DNA of 6,689 nucleotides, from NCBI GenBank assembly GCA_022843505.1, contig JALHNN010000151.1, forward strand, positions 1 to 6,689. The letters run 5' to 3'. The DNA comes from Sulfuritalea sp. GTDB lineage: Bacteria > Pseudomonadota > Gammaproteobacteria > Burkholderiales > Rhodocyclaceae. The position numbers and the translations under genes are program-made. Below are positions 1-4,322 of the stretch, one piece after another; position 1 is the first letter of the stretch, and each line of letters starts with the position of its first letter. Under the pieces are notes generated by a model. That model ran no database searches. It was not told the DNA's origin and worked only from the letters and a program-made list of their open reading frames with translations.

Positions 1-207
1 CAGCTGGGTCTGTCGGTGCCAGGCGTGCAGGCGTCTCAGCCGCTCACGCACCAGGCTTTCCTGCTCGGGCGTGAAGTCGAGGTACTGGTCCATCCACCAG
101 CGCGCCAGGCTGTCGGCATTGCCGTAGCCCAGACGTACCGCGCTGCAGGCCTGCAACAGCAGGATGGCGGCGAGTAGCGGCAGCAGGCGGGCAAGGGCGC
201 GGCGCAT
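1..207 (-). CDS. DUF6279 family lipoprotein (5' part, cut by window edge)
   Basis: The first 69 codons of a gene reading off the left edge are seen. The protein starts MRRALARLLPLLAAILLLQAC: a short Arg-rich n-region, a hydrophobic stretch and a lipobox (LQAC) with the lipidated cysteine at residue 21. This predicts signal peptidase II cleavage and membrane anchoring; position +2 is Ser, which by the usual rule favours the outer membrane. After the Cys, the segment VRLGYGNADSLARWWMDQYL followed by DFTPEQESLVRERL is typical of the DUF6279 lipoproteins of beta- and gammaproteobacteria, whose function is unknown. The ATG at 205-207 is preceded by GGAAGA (about 212-217 on the complement), a plausible ribosome site with a short spacer. 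The gene is divergent from the rhodanese gene. The lipoprotein call is firm from sequence; the family name is from recognition of the N-terminus only. Confidence 0.75.
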   Translation of the reverse strand, partial: MRRALARLLPLLAAILLLQACSAVRLGYGNADSLARWWMDQYLDFTPEQESLVRERLRRLHAWHRQTQL

Positions 208-237
208 CGATTCTTCCGAACGGGTGGGGGCCGGGCA

Positions 238-267
238 AGTATCGCCGGCTACCCTTCCCGGCGTCAA
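238..267 (-). promoter_or_regulatory. Putative sigma-70 promoter for the DUF6279 lipoprotein gene
   Basis: On the minus strand, TTGACG (262-267, 5 of 6 to the -35 consensus) is followed after 18 bp by GATACT (238-243, 4 of 6 to the -10 consensus). This would start RNA near 231, some 24 nt before the lipoprotein ATG. It is a pattern match only. The rest of the 136-bp divergent gap shows just a weak -10-like TACACT (305-310) pointing towards the rhodanese gene, with no matching -35. Confidence 0.4.
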
Positions 268-343
268 TCGGGTGATCGCCTCGATGCCGCCGACGATTGG
301 GCGCTACACTGTGCCCTCGTGCAAAGACAGGGGGCAAACGACC

Positions 344-991
344 ATGCGCAATGTTCTTGCCGTTGGCGGCGTGCTGCTGGCGATGGCCGCGGCGGCGGCC
401 GACAAGCCGGTGGGCATCACCACGCAGCAGCCCTGGCTCGACGTCATGCACGACGGTCGTCTGGTACGCATCCAGCGTGACCCGGACAACTTCAACCAGA
501 TCGAACCCGACTTCGCCCTTACTTCGCGCCCCTGCCCGCCCTATTGCCTGCAGCCCATGCAGCTTGCCCCCGGCGTCGAGACACTCGGCGAACTGGAACT
601 CCTGGACTACCTCAGGCGCATCACCCTGCGCGACGAGGGCGTGCTGGTGCTCGATTCGCGCGATGACGAATGGCTCGAGCGCTCCGGCATCATCCCGGGC
701 GCGATCCACCTGCCCTGGACCCGCCTGCACCCGGCGCAGGCCGATGCCGAGGCGATTGCCGAAATCCTCAGCCTGCAATTCGGCGCCGGCCGCGCCGGAC
801 CGCTGTGGAACTTCGAGAACGCGAAGACCCTGGTGTTCTACTGCAACGGTTCCTGGTGCGGCCAGTCGCCGACCAACATCAGGCAGTTGCTGGCACTGGG
901 CTACCCGGCGCACAAGCTGAAGTGGTATCGCGGTGGCATGCAGGCATGGAAGAGCCTGGGGCTCACCACGGTACCGGTCGCCCGGCGATGA
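344..991 (+). CDS. Exported rhodanese-like domain protein
   Basis: A 215-residue protein with a Sec-type signal peptide (residues 1-19, MRNVLAVGGVLLAMAAAAA, likely cleaved before Asp20), so periplasmic. The rhodanese fold occupies about residues 75-208: the LVLDSRDDEW segment (101-110), the GAIHLPW segment (119-125), the active-site loop FYCNGSWCGQS (165-175) with catalytic Cys167 as predicted persulfide carrier, and the C-terminal WYRGGMQAWKSLGL (194-207). A second cysteine in the loop (Cys172) and a CPPYC motif (Cys64, Cys68) just before the domain could form disulfides or take part in thiol transfer. The likely role is periplasmic sulfur transfer or thiol redox; the substrate is unknown. 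The reading frame is open further upstream to 164, but the ATG at 344 is chosen because it gives a clean signal peptide and has AGGGGGC about 10 nt before it. It is followed by a small terminator-like hairpin and the DUF302 gene. Confidence 0.85.
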   Translation: MRNVLAVGGVLLAMAAAAADKPVGITTQQPWLDVMHDGRLVRIQRDPDNFNQIEPDFALTSRPCPPYCLQPMQLAPGVETLGELELLDYLRRITLRDEGVLVLDSRDDEWLERSGIIPGAIHLPWTRLHPAQADAEAIAEILSLQFGAGRAGPLWNFENAKTLVFYCNGSWCGQSPTNIRQLLALGYPAHKLKWYRGGMQAWKSLGLTTVPVARR

Positions 992-1000
992 TTCGGCGCG

Positions 1001-1032
1001 GAGTCCCCATCGGATAAACTCGGGGCTTTTTC
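1001..1032 (+). terminator. Weak rho-independent terminator-like hairpin after the rhodanese gene
   Basis: AGTCCC (1002-1007) can pair with GGGGCT (1022-1027, one G-T pair), and the run TTTTT (1027-1031) follows directly. The loop is long (14 nt) and the stem short, so termination would be partial at best. It lies 10 nt after the rhodanese stop and 28 nt before the DUF302 start. The loop contains TAAACT (1015-1020), which resembles a -10 element for the next gene, but no -35 accompanies it. Confidence 0.45.
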
Positions 1033-1059
1033 TTTCCAACCATTTGCGAGGATTCTGAC

Positions 1060-1449
1060 ATGAGCGGCATCAACTTCAAGCGCGAGATCGCGGACAACAT
1101 GGACGGCGCCATCGACCGTGCGACCAAGGCCCTGGCGGCCGAAGGCTTCGGCATCCTGACGCGCATCGACATGCATCACAAGATCAAGGAAAAGACCGGC
1201 AAGGACATCGTGCCGACGGTGATCCTCGGCGCCTGCAATCCGAACCTGGCCTACGAGGCCTATACCGCCAACTCCGATGTCGCCAGCCTCTTGCCCTGCA
1301 ATGCCGTGGTCCGCGAGACCGCTCCCGGAAAGGTCTCCCTGGAGTTCGCGGCCCCCTCGGGAATGATGCGCATCCTCGGCGATCAGCAACTCACGGCATT
1401 GGCGGCCGAAGCCGATACCCGGATCCAGCGCGCGCTCGCCGCCGCCTGA
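1060..1449 (+). CDS. DUF302 domain-containing protein
   Basis: A 129-residue protein that is one DUF302 domain almost end to end. Diagnostic segments are VILGACNPNLAYEAY (54-68) and SLLPCNAVV (76-84), the two conserved Cys-containing stretches (Cys59 and Cys80) of the family, plus the N-terminal pattern in which a helix (about 15-29) is followed by GFGILTRIDMHHKIKEKTG (29-47). There is no signal peptide or membrane segment, so it should be cytoplasmic. The biochemical role of DUF302 is not established. The family is often found near sulfur or thiol redox genes, which agrees with the rhodanese gene immediately upstream, but that link is inference. Start: ATG at 1060 with GAGGA at 1048-1052, 7 nt away. 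Length is usual for a stand-alone member. It converges with the EF-hand gene. Confidence 0.9.
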   Translation: MSGINFKREIADNMDGAIDRATKALAAEGFGILTRIDMHHKIKEKTGKDIVPTVILGACNPNLAYEAYTANSDVASLLPCNAVVRETAPGKVSLEFAAPSGMMRILGDQQLTALAAEADTRIQRALAAA

Positions 1450-1458
1450 GAAGGCCGG

Positions 1459-1476
1459 CCGTCGCGGCCGCGACGG
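1459..1476. repeat. 18-bp perfect palindrome in the convergent gap
   Basis: CCGTCGCGGCCGCGACGG reads the same on both strands. It fills most of the 27-bp space between the DUF302 stop (1449) and the stop of the EF-hand gene on the other strand (1477). RNA from either side could fold it into a very GC-rich hairpin, though with almost no loop and no T-run on either side. It may help define transcript ends for both converging genes; a chance palindrome in GC-rich DNA is possible. Confidence 0.6.
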
Positions 1477-1776
1477 TCAGCGCGGCCAGCGCTTGTGGCC
1501 GAGGAACTCTTCCCAGTTGAGGAAGCCATCCTTGTCGGCGTCGAGCTTGACGAAGTTTTTCGCCAGGTAGTCTGACTTGCCCGCGACTTCGCCCGGGGAA
1601 AGCTTTCCATCCTTGTCTGTGTCCATGGCGTCGAAGCGCGCTTCGGACTTCTTCTTCTCGGCGCGCGCGTATTCGCCGCGCACGCCTGGTGCGTCGAGTG
1701 CGGGGATCATCGACTGGGGGAAGGCGGTTGTCGACGCCGCGAACAGCGCAAGGAACACGAAGTACGATTTACGCAT
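1477..1776 (-). CDS. Small exported EF-hand calcium-binding protein
   Basis: A 99-residue protein with a signal peptide (about residues 1-21, MRKSYFVFLALFAASTTAFPQ) and two canonical EF-hand loops. Loop 1 is residues 52-63 (DTDKDGKLSPGE) and loop 2 is residues 79-90 (DADKDGFLNWEE); both have Asp at positions 1, 3 and 5, Gly at 6 and Glu at 12, so both should bind Ca2+. The part between the signal peptide and loop 1 is charged (ARAEKKKSEARFD), probably the entering helix. The role is likely a periplasmic Ca2+ sensor or buffer; no partner can be named. The frame stays open upstream to 1842, but the ATG at 1776 is preferred: it begins the signal peptide and has AGGGAAG (1785-1791 complement) 8 nt before it. 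A consensus FNR-type box lies about 127 bp upstream of the start. Confidence 0.88.
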   Translation of the reverse strand: MRKSYFVFLALFAASTTAFPQSMIPALDAPGVRGEYARAEKKKSEARFDAMDTDKDGKLSPGEVAGKSDYLAKNFVKLDADKDGFLNWEEFLGHKRWPR

Positions 1777-1902
1777 GATGGCTGCTTCCCTGAATTGGCC
1801 GTCGGAGCCGGTTCCCTCCGCTCCGATTGCCGCAAGATGCACTTTTCCGGCGCAAAAGGGAATCCGGCGAAAGTACTAGGCCGGCCGAAATCCAGGCCTG
1901 GA

Positions 1903-1916
1903 TTGATCTCGATCAA
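1903..1916 (-). promoter_or_regulatory. Perfect FNR/Anr-type binding box upstream of the EF-hand gene
   Basis: TTGATCTCGATCAA matches the FNR consensus TTGAT-N4-ATCAA at all ten defined positions, on both strands. It lies between the iclR stop and the EF-hand gene, the only gene it could serve at promoter distance. If it acts as a class II activator site centred at -41.5, transcription would start near 1868. A poor -10-like TAGTAC (1873-1878 complement) sits close to where one is needed, leaving a leader of about 90 nt. The box is a direct observation; oxygen-dependent control is inference. Confidence 0.6.
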
Positions 1917-1929
1917 ACATCGCCCGGCC

Positions 1930-1980
1930 TGGCATCCGCGTGCCGCGGTTTCAGGACTGGCGTTCCGCGGGCGGATGCCA
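1930..1980. repeat. Long imperfect inverted repeat spanning the iclR stop codon
   Basis: TGGCATCCGC (1930-1939) pairs perfectly with GCGGATGCCA (1971-1980). Inside it CCGCGG (1943-1948) pairs with CCGCGG (1965-1970), leaving a 3-nt bulge on one side and a 16-nt loop. The structure covers the last codons and stop (1951-1953) of the IclR gene. There is no T-run after it in the direction of iclR transcription, so it looks more like a 3'-end stabilising or rho-assisted structure than a classical terminator. Confidence 0.5.
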
Positions 1981-2766
1981 TCCCAAGCGGCGCGACACGT
2001 CGAGTGCCGCCGCCGCAATCGCGCGCGGAATGCTGCCACTCCAGGCCGGGGGGAACAGTCCTGCCGGCCCCAGCCCGGTAATGGCCAGCACCATCCGTCC
2101 TTCATGGTCGAAGATCGGGGCGCAGAAGGCATTGATTCCCGGCAGGACGGAGCCGACCGCACGGCTCATGCCATGCTGGCGGGCTTCGGCGACCAGTGCA
2201 TCGAGCTCCTTGCGGTTGCAGGGGCTGCGTTTTTCCGGGCCTGCGGCGTTGATGCGCAGTTCCTCCTCGATCCGCAAGCGCAACTGGGGCGAGTCGAGGA
2301 AAGTGACGAAACACAGGCCGATCGCGGAATTCAGCAGTGGCATGACCGATCCGGTGCGCAGGTTGACGTTGATCGGCCGCCGCGACTCGACCCAGCGTAC
2401 GATGGTCGGTCCCATGTTGCCCCAGATCGCCAGCGCCACGGTTTCGCCGATTTCTTCGCCCAGGGCGTCGAGCACGGGACCGGCGGCGCGCACGGCGTCC
2501 AGCCGGGCCAGGCTTGCCAGCCCCAGTTCCAGCGCGAAGTGGCCGAGGTCGTAGCGACCCGAATGCGCCTCCTGGCTGACCAGCCCGGTGCGAACCAGGC
2601 TGACCAGGTAGCGGTGGGCCTTGGCGGCGGGCATGCCGGTGCGCAGGGCGAGGTCGCGCAGCATCATCGGCGCGCCGTGGTCGGCCAGCGCCTGCAGCAG
2701 GGGAACACCGACCTCGATCGACTGTATGCCCTGGCGACCGTCCGCCTCTTTTTCCTCATCCGCCAT
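1951..2766 (-). CDS. IclR family transcriptional regulator
   Basis: A 271-residue regulator of normal IclR length. The N-terminal winged helix-turn-helix is at about 13-75 (GIQSIEVGVPLLQAL, then MLRDLALRTGMPAAKAHRYL with the recognition helix at 45-57, and the wing GRYDLG). The effector-binding IclR domain is at about 90-262, with family hallmarks RTGSVMPLLNSAIGLCF (137-153) and PGINAFCAPIFDHEGRMVLA (209-228). It acts as a DNA-binding repressor or activator responding to a small molecule, often an aromatic or organic acid; the ligand cannot be read from sequence. It is divergent from the exonuclease/isochorismatase pair, and IclR proteins often control a divergent neighbour and themselves. 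No Shine-Dalgarno sequence precedes the ATG at 2766; instead a perfect TATAAT lies just upstream, which suggests a leaderless or nearly leaderless mRNA. No other in-frame Met precedes the HTH domain. Confidence 0.92.
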   Translation of the reverse strand: MADEEKEADGRQGIQSIEVGVPLLQALADHGAPMMLRDLALRTGMPAAKAHRYLVSLVRTGLVSQEAHSGRYDLGHFALELGLASLARLDAVRAAGPVLDALGEEIGETVALAIWGNMGPTIVRWVESRRPINVNLRTGSVMPLLNSAIGLCFVTFLDSPQLRLRIEEELRINAAGPEKRSPCNRKELDALVAEARQHGMSRAVGSVLPGINAFCAPIFDHEGRMVLAITGLGPAGLFPPAWSGSIPRAIAAAALDVSRRLGWHPPAERQS

Positions 2767-2845
2767 GGGCAGGGATTATAGAATCGCCGTACCGCCAGCG
2801 CCGACTTCTGCGGCGCGCGACGCCCGAGACCGAATCCTGCCCATG
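2764..2845. repeat. Inverted repeat including both divergent start codons
   Basis: CATGGGCAGGGATT (2764-2777) and AATCCTGCCCATG (2833-2845) are inverted copies differing by one extra G. As a result iclR and the exonuclease gene are preceded by nearly the same bases (AATCCCTGCCC-ATG and AATCC-TGCCC-ATG). Nearly concentric with it is a second dyad, GCGCCG-N7-CGGCGC (2798-2816). Together they are candidate sites for a regulator of both genes, for example IclR itself, but binding is not shown by sequence alone. Confidence 0.5.
2775..2784. promoter_or_regulatory. Overlapping divergent -10 elements (iclR and exonuclease gene)
   Basis: The ten bases ATTATAGAAT carry TATAAT on the minus strand (2775-2780, 6 of 6) pointing to iclR, and TAGAAT on the plus strand (2779-2784, 5 of 6) pointing to the exonuclease gene. 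Neither has a recognisable -35. The minus-strand start would fall about 2 nt before the iclR ATG; the plus-strand start near 2791 would give a leader of about 50 nt. Overlapping, symmetry-related -10 sequences are a known layout of bidirectional bacterial promoters. Confidence 0.5.
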
Positions 2846-3646
2846 ACCCCGATCCTCGTCTTCGACATCGAAAGCATTCCCGACGTAGCAGGACTGCGCA
2901 CGCTGCATGAGCTGCCGGCCGAATTGGGCGATGCGGAAGTCGCGGAGTTCGCCTTCCAGCGTCAGCGGGCGAAGAACGGCAGCGATTTCCTGCCCCTGCA
3001 CCTGCAGCGCATCGTCGTGATCTCCTGCGCGCTGCGCAGCCATGGTGACGATGGGGGCTTCAAGGTCTGGTCGCTGGCCGAACCGAAGTCGGGCGAGGGC
3101 GAGATCATCCAGCGCTTCTTCGACGGCGTCGAAAAATTCACCCCCCAGCTGGTGTCGTGGAACGGCGGCGGCTTCGATCTGCCGGTGCTGCACTACCGCG
3201 GCCTGATCCACGGCGTCACCGCGCCGCGCTACTGGGACATGGGCGAGGGCGATTACCGCGATTCGCGCGACTTCAAGTGGAACAACTACATCAGCCGTTA
3301 CCACATGCGCCATACCGACCTGATGGACCTGCTGGCCATGTACCAGCCGCGCGGAGCCGCGCCGCTCGACCAGCTGGCCCGCCTGATGGGACTGCCCGGC
3401 AAGCTCGGCATGGATGGATCGGCGGTCTGGGGCGCCTGGCAGGAAGGCCGCATCGCCGAAATCCGTGACTACTGCGAAACCGACGTGGTCAATACCTTTC
3501 TTGTCTTCCTGCGCTTCCAGATGATGCGCGGTGTGCTCAGCAAGGCAGAGCACGACGCTGAACTGGCCCTGGTGAAGGGCGCGCTGGCCGCCACCGAACT
3601 GCCGCACTGGAAGGAATTCATCGCCGCCTGGGAGGCCTCATGCTGA
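2843..3646 (+). CDS. Predicted PolB-like 3'-5' exonuclease
   Basis: A 267-residue DnaQ/RNase H-fold exonuclease of the stand-alone PolB-like group (Pfam DNA_pol_B_exo2 type). The three Exo motifs are visible: Exo I VFDIES (Asp8, Glu10), Exo II SWNGGGFDLPVL (Asn107, Asp112) and Exo III YCETDVVNT (Tyr210, Asp214). These acidic residues would bind two metal ions for 3'-end hydrolysis of DNA or RNA. There is no polymerase domain; the length fits a free exonuclease of the family. The cellular role is uncertain, probably nucleic-acid repair or processing in the cytoplasm. The frame is open upstream to 2621 but that part lies over the iclR start; ATG 2843 gives the family's normal beginning (MTPILVFDIES). 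The ribosome site is poor (GAGACC about 12 nt before the ATG). The stop overlaps the next gene by 7 bp, so the two are probably translated together. Confidence 0.88.
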   Translation: MTPILVFDIESIPDVAGLRTLHELPAELGDAEVAEFAFQRQRAKNGSDFLPLHLQRIVVISCALRSHGDDGGFKVWSLAEPKSGEGEIIQRFFDGVEKFTPQLVSWNGGGFDLPVLHYRGLIHGVTAPRYWDMGEGDYRDSRDFKWNNYISRYHMRHTDLMDLLAMYQPRGAAPLDQLARLMGLPGKLGMDGSAVWGAWQEGRIAEIRDYCETDVVNTFLVFLRFQMMRGVLSKAEHDAELALVKGALAATELPHWKEFIAAWEASC

Positions 3647-4182
3647 TCGATGCGAAACAATCCGCGCTGTTTGTGATCGACATCCAGGGCAGGCTGGTGC
3701 CGGCGATATCGGGCTGGCAGGCCTTGCTGGACCATGCCGTCTGGCTGATCCGCGTCGCCCGTCGCATTGGCGTGCCGGTGCTGGCCTGCGAGCAGTATCC
3801 GCAGGGGCTGGGGCCGACCCATCCGCTCATCGCCGCGGAACTGCCGCCCGGCTGCATCGCCGGCAAGCTGCATTTTTCCGCCGTGGCCGGCGGTTGCCAC
3901 GGCTTTGCCGCGGCCGACGCGCATCCGCAGATCGTGGTCTGCGGCATGGAATCCCACGTCTGCGTGATGCAGACGGTGCTGGAACTGCTCGATACGGGAC
4001 GACAGGTCTTCGTCGTCGAGGAGGCGGTTGGATCCCGTCGCGAGTCCGACAAGGCGCTGGCGCTGGACCGCATGCGCCAGGCCGGGGCCGTGATTGTCAG
4101 CCGCGAGATGGTGGCCTTCGAGTGGCTGCGCAAGGCCGATTCCGAACTGTTCCGCGACATCAGCCGCAACTTCCTGCGCTGA
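3640..4182 (+). CDS. Isochorismatase family cysteine hydrolase
   Basis: A 180-residue single-domain hydrolase of the isochorismatase/nicotinamidase superfamily, closest in style to the YcaC/ISOC-type members. The triad is present: Asp14 (FVIDIQGR), Lys76 (AGKLHFS) and Cys108 (GMESHVCV), with the cis-peptide motif just before the nucleophile. EQYPQGLGPTHP (51-62) and the C-terminal EAVGSRRESDKALALDRM (128-145) are typical of the ISOC subgroup. Nothing indicates true isochorismate or nicotinamide specificity; members with this signature are mostly of unknown substrate. Cytoplasmic. ATG 3640 overlaps the exonuclease stop by 7 bp (ATGCTGA), with GGAGG at 3631-3635 inside the upstream gene, so translational coupling is likely. 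It is part of a two-gene unit divergent from iclR, which could sense its substrate or product; that is inference. Confidence 0.9.
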   Translation: MLIDAKQSALFVIDIQGRLVPAISGWQALLDHAVWLIRVARRIGVPVLACEQYPQGLGPTHPLIAAELPPGCIAGKLHFSAVAGGCHGFAAADAHPQIVVCGMESHVCVMQTVLELLDTGRQVFVVEEAVGSRRESDKALALDRMRQAGAVIVSREMVAFEWLRKADSELFRDISRNFLR

Positions 4183-4218
4183 GCTTCCGCGACTCGGGCA
4201 TTTCCTTTCTGAATTAGA

Positions 4219-4236
4219 GGCGTGCGACTACACGCC
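4219..4236. repeat. Small hairpin between the isochorismatase and acyl-CoA dehydrogenase genes
   Basis: GGCGTG (4219-4224) pairs perfectly with CACGCC (4231-4236) around a 6-nt loop, 37 nt after the isochorismatase stop. No T-run follows, so it is not a clear intrinsic terminator. It may mark the end of the upstream unit or be a minor operator. Nothing else in this 140-bp gap upstream of 4250 stands out. Confidence 0.35.
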
Positions 4237-4262
4237 GCGGACAATCTGCGCTACTATTAAAA

Positions 4263-4291
4263 CGTTTGTTTGAAACGGCCGTTCAAACGGC
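4263..4291 (+). promoter_or_regulatory. Candidate operator of the beta-oxidation operon (PsrA/TetR-like)
   Basis: GTTTGAA (4268-4274) and TTCAAAC (4282-4288) form a perfect 7-bp inverted repeat around a 7-bp spacer whose core, AACGGCCGTT (4274-4283), is itself a palindrome. Overlapping it are a 9-of-10 direct repeat (TTGAAACGGC 4270-4279, TTCAAACGGC 4282-4291) and CGTTT/AAACG arms (4263-4267, 4273-4277). The inner GAAAC-N4-GTTC resembles the PsrA consensus (G/C)AAAC-N2-4-GTTT(G/C), known to control fatty-acid oxidation genes in Pseudomonas, with one base missing in the right half. A weak -10-like TACTAT (4252-4257) would start RNA near 4264, so a bound repressor would block initiation. The acyl-CoA dehydrogenase ATG is 32 nt downstream of this cluster. 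Confidence 0.6.
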
Positions 4292-4322
4292 TGCTGCCCG
4301 CGAATAATCTGAGGAGAACGCC

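Noticed and set aside
164..343. N-terminal extension of the rhodanese frame
   Set aside because: The added 60 residues are Arg/Ser-rich, would bury the signal peptide, and overlap the divergent lipoprotein gene; the ATG at 344 has a good ribosome site.
835..880. The CNGSWC loop as the CXXCW motif of the PQQ-associated rhodanese-like family
   Set aside because: The cysteine spacing is C-x4-C with Trp before the second Cys, not C-x2-C-W, and no PQQ genes are in view.
1027..1034. T-rich run as a sign of a strong intrinsic terminator
   Set aside because: The stem before it is only about six pairs with a 14-nt loop, so it is kept only as a weak terminator.
44..1039. A 331-codon open frame on the minus strand across the lipoprotein start and the rhodanese gene
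   Set aside because: It overlaps two better supported genes in the wrong frame and shows no domain or signal features.
1879..1886. A GGCCGGCC octamer here and at 1453-1460 as a repeated element
   Set aside because: Two copies of a GC-only octamer are expected by chance in DNA of this composition.
1795..2781. A 328-codon open frame on the plus strand opposite iclR
   Set aside because: Antisense shadow of the IclR gene; composition is that of a translated wrong frame and there is no ribosome site.
2756..3607. A 283-codon open frame on the minus strand opposite the exonuclease gene
   Set aside because: Antisense to intact Exo I-III motifs and made mostly of low-complexity residues; no independent support.
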